From JAAYJR01 sp964545315 (GTDB taxonomy: Bacteria; Bacteroidota; Bacteroidia; Bacteroidales; Prolixibacteraceae), in contig CAZJGI010000004.1 in NCBI GenBank assembly GCA_964545315.1, positions 41,924 through 105,923 of the forward strand: 64,000 bases of DNA, written 5' to 3'. Of this stretch, positions 8,655 through 18,543 are shown piece by piece (the first letter of the stretch is position 1; each line of letters opens with the position of its first letter). Under the pieces are notes generated by a model that was not told the DNA's origin, searched no databases, and saw only the letters and a list, made by a program, of their open reading frames with translations. A program made the position numbers and the translations under genes.

Positions 8655-9700
8655 ATAATGCCGTATTAAATAAAAGGAGGCCACCTCAACCATTTTTTTT
8701 AATTCTGGGAGGTTTGTTCATTCTTTTTTTTATTGCAGATTTGATGTTAGGGTCTGTAATAATTTCCCCCGGACAAGTTCTCCGGTCATTATTAACTTCA
8801 ACCGATGAAGCAGATACGTTTCGCACTATCGTTTTAGAATTGCGATTACCAAAAGCCTTAACGGCAATATTCACCGGTGCTGCCTTGTCATTAAGCGGAT
8901 TACAGATGCAAACGGTTTTCCGTAATCCTTTAGCTGGTCCATATGTGTTAGGGATCAGTGCAGGGGCAAGTCTTGGAGTTGCGATTTTTGTGATGGGTTT
9001 TTCACCCCTTCTGGCAGCGGGCATTTTCAGTTTTTCCGGATCCTGGCCTCTTGCACTCGTAGCCTGGGCCGGCTCATTCATGGTATTGTTGCTGGTACTG
9101 TATGTGTCAACGCGTGTAAAAGATATAATGACAATACTTATATTGGGCATTCTTTTTACAGGAGCCGTAACGGCCATAGTCAGTATTATGCAATATTTCA
9201 GCAATGAATCACTGTTGAAGGCATTTATTATCTGGACTATGGGAAGTTTGGGAAGTGTTACCATGTCGCAGCTTACAGTATTAATACCTGCTGTCCTTGC
9301 AGGTATAGTATTGGCATTTATAGAGATCAAAGATCTCAATGCATTTCTTCTGGGAGAGAACTATGCCAGGTCACTTGGAGTTTCTGTGCTCACCGGCAGG
9401 ATCGTTATATTTTTGAGTACAAGCCTTTTAGCCGGTACAATTACTGCTTTTTGCGGACCTATAGGATTTATTGGTATTGCAGTTCCCCATATTTGCCGTG
9501 TTCTTTTCAGGACTGCTGATCATCTCATACTGTTGCCGGCTGTTATACTTGCCGGCAGTATAGTTATGCTTTTCAGCGATATTGTTTCACAGCTGCCGGG
9601 TATGCAGGCTACTCTCCCTGTTAACTCAGTCACCGCTCTTATCGGAATCCCGGTTATTATCTGGATGATTGTAAAAAATAAGCATTTTGTATCTGTATGA
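8651..9700 (+). CDS. FecCD-family ABC transporter permease
   Basis: This 349-residue polytopic membrane protein has about nine to ten hydrophobic helices. It carries FecCD/BtuC hallmarks: LRLPKALTAIFTGAALSLSGLQMQTVFRNPLAGPYVLGISAGASLG near residues 63-110 and FCGPIGFIGIAVPHICR near 272-288. It forms the inner-membrane channel for an iron-siderophore, heme or cobalamin importer. It overlaps the genes on both sides by 4 bases. Confidence 0.92.
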   Translation: MNNAVLNKRRPPQPFFLILGGLFILFFIADLMLGSVIISPGQVLRSLLTSTDEADTFRTIVLELRLPKALTAIFTGAALSLSGLQMQTVFRNPLAGPYVLGISAGASLGVAIFVMGFSPLLAAGIFSFSGSWPLALVAWAGSFMVLLLVLYVSTRVKDIMTILILGILFTGAVTAIVSIMQYFSNESLLKAFIIWTMGSLGSVTMSQLTVLIPAVLAGIVLAFIEIKDLNAFLLGENYARSLGVSVLTGRIVIFLSTSLLAGTITAFCGPIGFIGIAVPHICRVLFRTADHLILLPAVILAGSIVMLFSDIVSQLPGMQATLPVNSVTALIGIPVIIWMIVKNKHFVSV

Positions 9701-10719
9701 TGAGACAGGAAAACTATTTCAATATTGAACTTCTTAACCTTTCAGTTGGTTACGAACAACACGGAGGAGCTCCTTTGGAGATTTTAAAAAATCTTAATAT
9801 GTCTGCTGCACCCGGAGAAATGGTGGCTTTAATAGGCAGCAACGGAATAGGGAAAAGTACACTCCTGCGAACATTAGCCGGCTTTCAACCTTGGTTTGAA
9901 GGAGATATAAAAATGGGAGGACGTGGTCTGCATGAGTTGGGACTTAAGGAGAGGGCCCAAATAATAAGCTTTGTATCTACTGAAAGCATTAATATCCCTA
10001 ACATGACGGTATATGACCTGGTCGCCTATGGCAGGTTCCCTTATACTAACTGGATCGGTTCCCTTGCCGTCCCTGATAAACGTATAATTGACAGTGCCAT
10101 AGACATGGTAGGCATTAAAAATCTGGCCGGACGCCCGTTATTACATGTTAGTGACGGTGAAAGACAGAGGGCGATGATTGCAAGGGCACTTGCCCAGGAC
10201 ACACCTGTCATCATTCTTGATGAACCAACCGCTTACCTGGATGTGAGCAATAAATATGAAATTTTCCATCTGCTTCAAATTATGGCTGCAGAAAGAGATA
10301 AAACAATAATTCTTTCAACCCATGACCTGAATATTGCTATCAGGGAAGCAGATAAACTGTGGATAATAACTGAAAACCACAGTTACCAGGGAGCTCCTGA
10401 AGATGCAGCATTAAAAGGATGGTTTGATAAACTTTTTAAAAATGAACATATTGGGTTCGATACAGTTGAAGGAGGGTTCTTTTTTAAGAAGAAGTTCAGG
10501 GCTAAGGTAAAGGTTGTTGGCGAGGGAATTAATATGATATGGACTTTAAAAGCGCTTAACAGAAAAGGTTATCAGATTGTAATGAAGGCTGATCCCGATT
10601 TTGTTGTATCGGTCAGAGATAACTTGTGGGAATATTCAAAAGGTAGTGCAAACAAAAAATTTGAGAATATTTATCAGCTAATGGCCTTCCTGGATAAATA
10701 TGAAATCTTTAAATCATAG
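9697..10719 (+). CDS. ABC transporter ATPase (FepC/BtuD type) with C-terminal extension
   Basis: This 340-residue ATPase energises the preceding permease. Walker A is GSNGIGKST (47-55), the signature is VSDGERQ near 150 and Walker B is VIILDEP near 170, followed by the switch His in STHD. The core ends near residue 250; the last 80-90 residues form an extra C-terminal region of unknown function, longer than in FepC or BtuD. Two consecutive ATGs (9697, 9700) could start translation; the first overlaps the permease stop. The last 6 bases overlap the convergent corA-like gene. Confidence 0.9.
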   Translation: MMRQENYFNIELLNLSVGYEQHGGAPLEILKNLNMSAAPGEMVALIGSNGIGKSTLLRTLAGFQPWFEGDIKMGGRGLHELGLKERAQIISFVSTESINIPNMTVYDLVAYGRFPYTNWIGSLAVPDKRIIDSAIDMVGIKNLAGRPLLHVSDGERQRAMIARALAQDTPVIILDEPTAYLDVSNKYEIFHLLQIMAAERDKTIILSTHDLNIAIREADKLWIITENHSYQGAPEDAALKGWFDKLFKNEHIGFDTVEGGFFFKKKFRAKVKVVGEGINMIWTLKALNRKGYQIVMKADPDFVVSVRDNLWEYSKGSANKKFENIYQLMAFLDKYEIFKS

Positions 10720-11778
10720 CCATTTTTTTCTTTTAAAATAGAGTAACATAACTATAGCAATAGCAGCCATAATAATAAGCATTATATAGTAACTGTATCG
10801 AAAGTGTAATTCCGGAAGATAGTCGAAATTAGTACCATATACCCCTGCTATAAATGTTAACGGGATAAAGATTGAGGCGAATATGGTTAAAACCTTCATT
10901 ACCTCATTAGTGCGGCTTGCAACATTAGAATGGTAAATGTTCAGATAGTCATTTGCCATATTGTAATATATTTCAGTTGCCTCCAGGGCCTGGGTGGTGA
11001 GATCGTTAAGGTCATTGAGAAAATTGAGTGTCTTTTTTTGAATCAGCTTTGATTCTGTCCTGTTAAGGAAAAGCATTATTTCTTTAAGTGGGAGGACAGC
11101 TTTTCGTATAAAGCTAATGTTTGTTTTCAGCTTATATATTTTTCCGAGTGTCTCTTTTTTTGAAAGGTGAAGCACTTCATTTTCCAATGATTCCATTGAC
11201 ATACCCAGGTTTTCAATGCTGTGCAAATAACTGTCTACAAGTGTATCAATCAATACGTAAGCAAGATAGTCCGCCCCCAGTTGCCTGATACGTCCGTGGG
11301 TGGTGCGTATCCTTTCACGTACAGGTTCAAAAAAGTGCCTGATCTTTTCCTGAAAAGTAATTACATAATTTTTCCCCAGTATTAAGGATACCTGATCCCC
11401 GGTGATCCTTCCTGTGTCTTCCCGGTAATCTAAAATTTTAAGAAAAATGGTGAGGTTTTTTTCACTTTCCGATATTTTTGGCCGCTGATCGGTATTCATT
11501 ATATCCTCCAATTCAAGAGGCGGTATATCAAAATATTCACCTGCCTCGGAGATCAGCTCTGTATTGTGTAATCCGTAAATATTGATCCATAACACTGTAT
11601 TATCTGGAATTGCTGATGGTATCTCCTTTAATGTGTCAACCTTTTTTTCCATAACATTGTCTCTGTTATAGATCATAAGATGTATTTCAGGAATTTCTGT
11701 TTTCTTACTTCCAATAAAAATAAGAGAACCCGGCGCTGTGCCATGTGCTTTAACCCTGCTTTTTAAAAAACGAGCCAT
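10714..11778 (-). CDS. CorA-family divalent cation channel with GTN in place of GMN
   Basis: This 354-residue protein has the CorA layout: a soluble N-terminal domain, a long helix and two C-terminal membrane helices (about 293-312 and 325-347), ending in a basic KRKKWL tail. CorA proteins move Mg2+, Co2+ or Ni2+ and relatives such as ZntB move Zn2+. The selectivity loop that is normally YGMNF reads YGTNF here (Thr316), so substrate or gating may differ from standard Mg2+ channels. It shares one base with the upstream SLC12-like gene (stop/start TAATG), which points to coupled translation of two ion transporters. Confidence 0.88.
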   Translation of the reverse strand: MARFLKSRVKAHGTAPGSLIFIGSKKTEIPEIHLMIYNRDNVMEKKVDTLKEIPSAIPDNTVLWINIYGLHNTELISEAGEYFDIPPLELEDIMNTDQRPKISESEKNLTIFLKILDYREDTGRITGDQVSLILGKNYVITFQEKIRHFFEPVRERIRTTHGRIRQLGADYLAYVLIDTLVDSYLHSIENLGMSMESLENEVLHLSKKETLGKIYKLKTNISFIRKAVLPLKEIMLFLNRTESKLIQKKTLNFLNDLNDLTTQALEATEIYYNMANDYLNIYHSNVASRTNEVMKVLTIFASIFIPLTFIAGVYGTNFDYLPELHFRYSYYIMLIIMAAIAIVMLLYFKRKKWL

Positions 11779-13997
11779 TAGTCAATTATTTTCTGATCTT
11801 TTGAATGTACAAAAAGTATAGTACCCAGCTCACAGTATCCTTCAAACAGTTTTGCTTTCTCTTTTTTTAATAATTCTTCACGTACACCAATCAGTGTCAA
11901 ACCTGCATTGACAGAATGATTGCTGATTATGGATTTTGCAGAGACGTCAGGTTTTTGAATAATAAGCCTGATATTTTTAGGATGGATAGGCAGTCTTCCT
12001 GTAATTACCAGATCACGCATTGCCTCCTTTGTCTTTTCAACCTCCTCCGGTCTGCAGATATTAAAAATTTGTATCTGGCCCTTTTTCCAGTCCGGATGAA
12101 CCATGATGATAAAGCTGAGAAGGATCATCAGGTTTGAATTTTCAGTATCAAAGGAATTGATCCATACATGGATTCCGTTTTTGCAATGAATATCTCTATG
12201 GCTGCTTGCAAGTATGCAAATGTCAAAGTCGCCTGAATTAACCAATCCGAAGTTATCTATTATTTCATCAAGATTGGTTGGATTTTCTTTATCGTATTCG
12301 AAAAGGACCATGTTGTTTTCCATTCCTGCGATACCCGGTATCTGTATAGCCTGTGCAATAGCTGAGGTATTTGAAGGGGAGATCAGGGTATCTATGTAAA
12401 CATGGTTTTCAATGGCACTGACCTGTTCCAGAAGTTTGAGAAGTTCTTTTCTGGCCTGTTTAGCAGAAGTGCTTGAATAATATCCTTCAATTTGATGAAG
12501 ATAGGTACCGAATCCGTATTTGAAGGATATCCAGTTTAAAAGGCGGAAAGCTTTATCACGTTTGAATGAGTCTTTTGAGATACAAATAGCACTGGGCCTC
12601 CACTCTTTGTCAGCTTTTTTACTTTGTTTTCTCTGTATCAAAACCTGAAGATTGCGATTCAACTGAAAAATTGCATTTTCAAAAATTGACGCAAAACCTT
12701 TTCTGTTTTTATGATAGTGGTCGACATATACATATATAATTATAATTACGGCGAAAGCCAGTAAGGCATAAAGGGTACTTATTTTAAACATGATCCAAAC
12801 GGCAATGATAAATCCGGTAAGTGAGATAAACCATTTAGATTTAAAGGAAGGGCGGTATGAAGGAGAAGATCCGAAATGGTTTAGAAAAGAGATAAGACAA
12901 AGGGACCCGTATGTTACCATAAAGAACATTGAAATAATTGATGCAACAGCATTTACATCACCCAGGGCGACAAATACAAGTGCGATCAATGAAGTTACGA
13001 GAGAGGCATTGGCAGGTTCATTATCCTTTGGTCTGGCTTCAGACAGCCACTTGTTAATTTTCTTTGAAGGGAATGCTTTGTCCATTGCAAGTGCCTGCAA
13101 GGTACGCGGAGCCACCATCACCGACCCTAATGCTGATGATATTGTTGATGCTGCCAGGCCCAGTGGTACGATAATAACTCCACCAAGGGCAATTCTCGCC
13201 ATAATAAGCTGATGTTCCAGAAGATCTTCAGCGGGAGCAGATTTGGCCAGTTTATAGACTACAAAAAAGTAGATTATCATCCCTGTAAAAGTAGCAAGGG
13301 TGGTTCCCAGTGGTATAGATTTGGATGGTTTTGCCAGGTCGCCGGAAAGGCCAACACCTGCAGTCATTCCTGTAAAAGCAGGGAAAATAATAGCAAAAAC
13401 AATAAAAAAATCCTGGGGATTACGCAGTTGTGCATTAGCCAGGCTGAATGTCGATACACCGGCATGGCTGGTTTTCCCTAAAAAGAACATTATGATAGAG
13501 ATAAACAAAACACCCACTACAACATACAGGGCTTTTACACCCAAATTAGCACCTTTTTTAATAATTAGTGCACCAAGTCCGATCATCACCGGTATGCTTA
13601 TAGCTTGTCTTGGCAGGGTGAATTGAAATTTCTCCAGAAGAAAGTTAAATACAAACTCAAATGCTTCAGTAAAAGCAATTACATAAAAGGCAACACTTAT
13701 GGCCTGCGAAAAGTAAAGCGCTATCCCTATTGTTGCACCTATATTCAGGCCAAAAGAACGTGAGATAATAAAGTATTCTCCTCCTCCTTCAACCCGTTTA
13801 TTGGTTGCAATTTCAGAAATGGCCAGGGCAGTGGGGATTGTAACAAGATGCCCCAGAATAATGATCAGGATAACTCCCCAAAAGCCGAGTGTTCCAACAG
13901 CATAACCAAAGCGGAGGAAGAGTATGGCACCTAAGATTGTTGATATGGCAGTAAAAAAAACCGGAGCGGTGCCAAATTTTTTAATTCCGTTTTCCAT
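11778..13997 (-). CDS. SLC12-like (Na-K-Cl cotransporter type) APC-superfamily permease
   Basis: This 739-residue protein has about 12 membrane helices in the first 440 residues and a soluble C-terminal domain of about 300 residues. The opening KFGTAPVFFTAISTILGAILFLRFG and RVEGGGEYFIISRSFG are typical of bacterial relatives of cation-chloride cotransporters rather than of ordinary amino acid permeases. The large cytosolic tail is also an SLC12 feature. The transported ions are not determined by the sequence. It is followed without a gap by the CorA-like gene. The start at 13997 gives a typical MENGIKKFGTAPVF beginning. Confidence 0.83.
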   Translation of the reverse strand: MENGIKKFGTAPVFFTAISTILGAILFLRFGYAVGTLGFWGVILIIILGHLVTIPTALAISEIATNKRVEGGGEYFIISRSFGLNIGATIGIALYFSQAISVAFYVIAFTEAFEFVFNFLLEKFQFTLPRQAISIPVMIGLGALIIKKGANLGVKALYVVVGVLFISIIMFFLGKTSHAGVSTFSLANAQLRNPQDFFIVFAIIFPAFTGMTAGVGLSGDLAKPSKSIPLGTTLATFTGMIIYFFVVYKLAKSAPAEDLLEHQLIMARIALGGVIIVPLGLAASTISSALGSVMVAPRTLQALAMDKAFPSKKINKWLSEARPKDNEPANASLVTSLIALVFVALGDVNAVASIISMFFMVTYGSLCLISFLNHFGSSPSYRPSFKSKWFISLTGFIIAVWIMFKISTLYALLAFAVIIIIYVYVDHYHKNRKGFASIFENAIFQLNRNLQVLIQRKQSKKADKEWRPSAICISKDSFKRDKAFRLLNWISFKYGFGTYLHQIEGYYSSTSAKQARKELLKLLEQVSAIENHVYIDTLISPSNTSAIAQAIQIPGIAGMENNMVLFEYDKENPTNLDEIIDNFGLVNSGDFDICILASSHRDIHCKNGIHVWINSFDTENSNLMILLSFIIMVHPDWKKGQIQIFNICRPEEVEKTKEAMRDLVITGRLPIHPKNIRLIIQKPDVSAKSIISNHSVNAGLTLIGVREELLKKEKAKLFEGYCELGTILFVHSKDQKIID

Positions 13998-14068
13998 CTG
14001 ATAAAATTGAATTAAGGCGTAATATAGGAAATATTAAAGTTATTTGTTAAACTAAATAAACCATTTCA

Positions 14069-15331
14069 TTAATTGCCAAAGTCATCAAACAATATATTTT
14101 CATTGGGAACCCCAAGATCGTAAAGCATTTTTTGTACCGCATCATTCATCAGTGGTGGACCGCACAGGTAATAATTTATCTCCTCAGGTTCTTCGTGTTT
14201 GTGAAGATATTCATCGTATATCACCTGATGGATAAATCCGGTTGGTCCTTCCCATTTATCTTCGGGTTGAGGTTCAGAAAGCGCCAGCGTAAATTTAAAA
14301 TTATTGAAATTTTTCTCAATATTCCTGAACTCATCGTAATAGAATACCTCTTTCCATGAACGGGCACCATACCAGAAAGTGACTTTTTTGTTTTGTTCTT
14401 TTAAAGTGTAGAACAGGTGGAAAAGATGTGAACGCATCGGGGCCATTCCTGCACCTCCTCCGATAAACATCATTTCATTGTCATTATCCTTTAAGAAGAA
14501 TTCACCATAGGGGCCTGAGATTGACACCTTATCCCCCGGTTTCCTTGAGAAAATATAGGATGAACAAATACCCGGGTTTACTTTTTTAAAACTGTTATTG
14601 GCTTTGTCCCAGGGTGGGGTGGCAATTCTGATATTGAGCATTATGATGTTGCCCTCTGCCGGGTGGTTAGCCATAGAGTAGGCACGGTATGTGGGTTCCG
14701 GATTCTTCATCTTCAGGTCAAACATTTTGAATTTGTCCCACTCCTCCCTGAATTTTTCCTCTACCGAAATATCATTATAGTCTACCTCTATTTTAGGCAC
14801 ATCAATTTGTATATAACCCCCTGATTTAAAGTTAAGTTTTTCTCCTTCGGGTAATTTAACGACAAATTCTTTTATGTAGGTTGCAACATTTCTGTTTGAG
14901 ACTACTTCACATTCCCATTTTTTGATGCCCAGCACTTCCTGCGGTATTGTGATACTGAGGTCTTCTTTCACTTTAACCTGACAGGCGAGCCGCCATTTGT
15001 CATATTGTTCCTTTCTGGTAAAGAAATCGGTTTCCGTGGGTAGTATCGACCCTCCTCCCTCAACTATTCTGCAACGGCACATGCCACAAGTTCCACCCCC
15101 TCCGCAGGCGGAAGGAAGAAATATTTTGTTGTTACTGAGGGTTGATAATAAAGTATTCCCCGGTTCAGTTTCAATTTTTCGCTCACCATCGTTAATGTCT
15201 ATATTGACCTTGCCTGAAGGGGTAAGTTTTTTCTTAACATAGAGCAAAATTGCTACCAGTAGTAGGATGACTCCCAGGAAAACTACCACACTGGCAATAA
15301 CGACGGTTGTTTGTATTGAAAGCAATAGCAT
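14069..15331 (-). CDS. nqrF: Na+-translocating NADH:quinone reductase subunit F
   Basis: NqrF (420 residues) is the NADH-oxidising subunit of NQR. An N-terminal membrane helix (about 8-31) is followed by a plant-type [2Fe-2S] ferredoxin domain with Cys76, Cys82, Cys85 and Cys117. A ferredoxin-NADP reductase-like module binds FAD (RAYSMANHP) and NADH (GGGAGMAPMRSH). Electrons pass from NADH to FAD to [2Fe-2S] and on to the membrane subunits. It is the last gene of nqrABCDEF, 18 bases after nqrE. The C terminus ENILFDDFGN is typical. Confidence 0.97.
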   Translation of the reverse strand: MLLLSIQTTVVIASVVVFLGVILLLVAILLYVKKKLTPSGKVNIDINDGERKIETEPGNTLLSTLSNNKIFLPSACGGGGTCGMCRCRIVEGGGSILPTETDFFTRKEQYDKWRLACQVKVKEDLSITIPQEVLGIKKWECEVVSNRNVATYIKEFVVKLPEGEKLNFKSGGYIQIDVPKIEVDYNDISVEEKFREEWDKFKMFDLKMKNPEPTYRAYSMANHPAEGNIIMLNIRIATPPWDKANNSFKKVNPGICSSYIFSRKPGDKVSISGPYGEFFLKDNDNEMMFIGGGAGMAPMRSHLFHLFYTLKEQNKKVTFWYGARSWKEVFYYDEFRNIEKNFNNFKFTLALSEPQPEDKWEGPTGFIHQVIYDEYLHKHEEPEEINYYLCGPPLMNDAVQKMLYDLGVPNENILFDDFGN

Positions 15332-15349
15332 CGAAATGATATTTATATT

Positions 15350-15967
15350 TTACAATTTTATTCCCATAAAGCCCATGAAGGCAAGCCCCATTAACCCTGT
15401 AATGATAAAGGTAATGCCCAATCCCCTAAGAGGGGCAGGCACATTGGAATATTTAATTTTCTCCCTGATGGCTGCAATACCTATAATAGCTAAAAACCAG
15501 CCTATGCCTGATCCAAGGCCATAAACAGCAGCTTCACCTATATTTAAAAATTCTTTTTGTTGCATGAATAGTGAACCTCCCAGGATTGCGCAGTTGACAG
15601 CTATCAAGGGAAGAAAAATGCCGAGCTGTGTATACAGGACAGGGGCAAATTTTTCAACAACCATCTCCACCAGTTGAACCATTGAGGCAATGACCGCTAT
15701 AAACATAATAAATGACAAAAAGCTGAGATCAACCTGTGCTAACGAGGGACTGATCCATGCCAGGGCACCTGCCTTTAATACATAATTTTCAAGGAGATAA
15801 TCTACAGGGACAGTTATCCCCAGGACGAAAATTACTGCTACACCTAAACCGGTTGCTGTTTTGACTGTCTTGGAGACAGCCAGATAAGAACACATGCCTA
15901 AGAAGTAGGCAAATACCATGTTCTCAATGAATATTGATTTAATGAATATATTAATTAAGTTCTCCAT
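15350..15967 (-). CDS. nqrE: Na+-translocating NADH:quinone reductase subunit E
   Basis: NqrE (205 residues) is a six-helix membrane subunit that pairs with NqrD. Cys26 in LGMCSYLA and the Cys in AVNCAILGG correspond to the NqrE cysteines that help hold an iron centre buried between NqrD and NqrE in the Vibrio enzyme. It is 18 bases downstream of nqrD and 18 bases upstream of nqrF. Confidence 0.97.
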   Translation of the reverse strand: MENLINIFIKSIFIENMVFAYFLGMCSYLAVSKTVKTATGLGVAVIFVLGITVPVDYLLENYVLKAGALAWISPSLAQVDLSFLSFIMFIAVIASMVQLVEMVVEKFAPVLYTQLGIFLPLIAVNCAILGGSLFMQQKEFLNIGEAAVYGLGSGIGWFLAIIGIAAIREKIKYSNVPAPLRGLGITFIITGLMGLAFMGFMGIKL

Positions 15968-15985
15968 ATCGCATCAGTTTATCTT

Positions 15986-16630
15986 TTATTTCTCTGTTAA
16001 ATGTTTAAACCAGCTGCGCTGGACCCATATGATTAATCCAACTACAATAAGCGCCATCGGAGGTAGTATCATCATTCCGTTGTTTTCATAGAATCCGCCG
16101 TTAGCAATATACCAGCTCTCAGGAAGTATTTTATATCCGTATATTGAACCTGAACCAAACAGTTCACGAACAAATCCTACTATAATTAATATTAATGCAT
16201 ATCCTGCCCCGTTGCCAATACCATCGAGAAAAGATTGCCATGGTTTATTACCCAGGGCAAAAGCTTCAAGCCTGCCCATAAGAATACAATTTGTAATTAT
16301 AAGACCTACGAATACAGAAAGTTGTTTGCTTACATCATAAACATATGCTTTCAAAATCTGATCAACCAGTATTACAAGTGATGCAATTACCACAAGCTGC
16401 ACAATTATCCGTATCCGGTTGGGTATTGTATTTCGCAGAAGTGAAATTATCACATTTGAAAATGCCAGCACAGCAATGACAGATATTGACATGACCAGTG
16501 CAGGCTTGAGTTGTGCAGTTACTGCCAGGGCGGAACAAATACCCAGTACCTGTATAGTAATCGGATTACTGGTGTTCAAAGGTTCAGTAAGCAGTTTTAG
16601 ATTTTTACCTGAAAATAACGGATCACTCAT
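15986..16630 (-). CDS. nqrD: Na+-translocating NADH:quinone reductase subunit D
   Basis: NqrD (214 residues) is a six-helix integral membrane subunit homologous to RnfE and to NqrE in inverted topology. The conserved cysteines in LGICSALAV and TNCILMGRLEAFA match the iron-binding positions. An NPITIQVLGICSALAVT start region identifies NqrD. It is separated from nqrC by 3 bases. Confidence 0.96.
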   Translation of the reverse strand: MSDPLFSGKNLKLLTEPLNTSNPITIQVLGICSALAVTAQLKPALVMSISVIAVLAFSNVIISLLRNTIPNRIRIIVQLVVIASLVILVDQILKAYVYDVSKQLSVFVGLIITNCILMGRLEAFALGNKPWQSFLDGIGNGAGYALILIIVGFVRELFGSGSIYGYKILPESWYIANGGFYENNGMMILPPMALIVVGLIIWVQRSWFKHLTEK

Positions 16631-16633
16631 TGT

Positions 16634-17350
16634 CTAAGATTTTTTTCTGATTAAAAATTCTTTATAACTGTTGAAATCGTCGAGTAACATTTTTTCGAGT
16701 CCTTTACTGGTAATAGTACCTCCTGAAATTCCGTCAACACTGTGCACTTGATCAGCTGTCTGACCGCTCTTCTTCACAATAACGGAAATAAGGTTACCTG
16801 ACTGGTCGAACAGTTTTTTTCCTTTGAATTCACTTTGGAATGCAGTGGTTGAAATTTCCGCTCCCAATCCCGGGGTCTCCCCCTGATGGTCAAATGTTGC
16901 ACCGTAAATTGTATTCATGTCGCTGTCGAGTGAAACATAACCCCATATAGGGCCCCACAGTCCTGCGCCGCGAAGAGGGAATATATATTTCAGTCCGCTT
17001 TCCGTGTTGCATTCAAACACAGGAAGAAGTTGCTCATCATCGGGTTTCGCCCTCTCTTTTTTCAGGTCTATATAAAATGCATCCTCTCCTTCTACGATCT
17101 CCCCTTTGTAATTCACCACATATTGCTTTTGTATTTTTTCTTCATAAAGCTTTTCTGCATCTTCTGCAGTGCTTTCAATATTAACCGATGCCAGGATGTT
17201 CTGTTTTTTCTCAATTTCAGCATTTCTGGTTTGGCGTGGTTTTAAAGCCATAGAAACCGAAGCCAGTAATGCAGCAACAAATATTACCATTATTGCCGCA
17301 TAGATAAATGTATATATATTACCGTTTCTGTCCATGATCTCTTTTTTCAA
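16634..17350 (-). CDS. nqrC: Na+-translocating NADH:quinone reductase subunit C
   Basis: NqrC (238 residues) has one N-terminal membrane helix (about 12-32) and an FMN-binding domain. The flavinylation motif DGISGGTIT places the covalent FMN on Thr212. FMN is attached by ApbE, and an apbE gene lies at 22993 in this window. The gene directly abuts nqrB (start at 17350, nqrB stop at 17351). Confidence 0.96.
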   Translation of the reverse strand: MKKEIMDRNGNIYTFIYAAIMVIFVAALLASVSMALKPRQTRNAEIEKKQNILASVNIESTAEDAEKLYEEKIQKQYVVNYKGEIVEGEDAFYIDLKKERAKPDDEQLLPVFECNTESGLKYIFPLRGAGLWGPIWGYVSLDSDMNTIYGATFDHQGETPGLGAEISTTAFQSEFKGKKLFDQSGNLISVIVKKSGQTADQVHSVDGISGGTITSKGLEKMLLDDFNSYKEFLIRKKS

Positions 17351-18511
17351 TTATACTGAAACATTCAATTTTTTGATGCGTCGTTTTATATGTCCCTGTA
17401 CCACATAGTAATCTATCGTTGGAGCGAAGGTGTTCATAATAAGTATTGCAAGCATCATGCCTTCAGGGTAAGCAGGATTAAGCACCCTGATGAGAATAGC
17501 AAGGATTCCGATTAGTAATCCGTATATCCATTTGCCTTTTTCAGTCTGGGCAGCGGAAACGGGGTCGGTTGTCATAAACACAGCTCCGAAAGCAAATCCT
17601 CCAATGATAAGGTGCTGCCAAAAAGGGAGAGCCATGAAAACATTGTCACCGGCGAAAATATTAAGAATTAATCCCATAATTAATCCACCTGCAACAGTTG
17701 ACACCATTATCTTCCAGCTTCCGATACCGGTTATAAGCAATAAAATTGCTCCAAGTAAAATAGCAAGAGTTGATGTTTCTCCTATTGAGCCGGGAATGAA
17801 TCCAAAAAACGCATCCGAAACACTAAAATTGATATTACCTGCAGCTGCATCGGCCATTGGTGTTGCCCCGGTAAAGCTGTCTATCACTTTATCATTTTTC
17901 CCAAGGGCTACCCATACAGAGTTTCCTGATATTTGAGCGGGATACGCAAAAAACAGAAACGCACGGGCCAGTAAGGCCGGATTCCAAATATTCATACCTG
18001 TACCGCCAAAAACCTCTTTTCCGAAGATCACGGCAAATGCAGTTGAAACAGCAATCATCCAGAGAGGGGTTTCAACAGGCATGATCAACGGAATGAGCAT
18101 TCCGGAGACGAGAAACCCTTCATTGATCTCATGGCCTCGTATCTGCGCAAATATAAATTCAATACCTAATCCGGTTACATAAGAAACAATGACTATTGGC
18201 AATACCTTTAGGAGGCCATAAAAAAACACCTCAAAAAAACCTGCAGATTCAAGCTCTCCTATTGCCCTGAAGTGCTGGAATCCCGTATTGTACATCCCAA
18301 AAAGAAGTGCCGGAATAAGTGCAATCACAACCACTGTCATTGTCCTTTTAAGGTCGATATAGTCGTGGATATGAGTGCCTGATCCGGAAGTTGTTTTTGG
18401 AACAAACAAAAAAGTAAAAAAACCACCGTGAAGCGAGTTAAGCCAATGATACCTGGCTCCCTTTTGCACGTATGGCTCTGTTCTTTCAAAAAATTTCCTT
18501 AAAAATTCCAT
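17351..18511 (-). CDS. nqrB: Na+-translocating NADH:quinone reductase subunit B
   Basis: NqrB (386 residues) is the main membrane subunit, with about ten helices, and the likely Na+ path. The motif DSFTGATP carries the covalent FMN on Thr217, the ApbE target. LHGGFFTFLFVPKTTSGSGTHIHDYIDLKR near the N terminus and MTTDPVSAAQTEKGKWIYG near residue 320 are typical. It is 32 bases downstream of nqrA. Confidence 0.97.
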   Translation of the reverse strand: MEFLRKFFERTEPYVQKGARYHWLNSLHGGFFTFLFVPKTTSGSGTHIHDYIDLKRTMTVVVIALIPALLFGMYNTGFQHFRAIGELESAGFFEVFFYGLLKVLPIVIVSYVTGLGIEFIFAQIRGHEINEGFLVSGMLIPLIMPVETPLWMIAVSTAFAVIFGKEVFGGTGMNIWNPALLARAFLFFAYPAQISGNSVWVALGKNDKVIDSFTGATPMADAAAGNINFSVSDAFFGFIPGSIGETSTLAILLGAILLLITGIGSWKIMVSTVAGGLIMGLILNIFAGDNVFMALPFWQHLIIGGFAFGAVFMTTDPVSAAQTEKGKWIYGLLIGILAILIRVLNPAYPEGMMLAILIMNTFAPTIDYYVVQGHIKRRIKKLNVSV

Positions 18512-18543
18512 CCTTGTATTAAATGATTGAATTAAGTTTTAAT

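Noticed and set aside
8686..9339. 217-codon minus-strand open frame opposite the FecCD permease gene
   Set aside because: It lies entirely inside a well-supported permease gene, has no recognisable domain and shows the unusual composition of an antisense frame.
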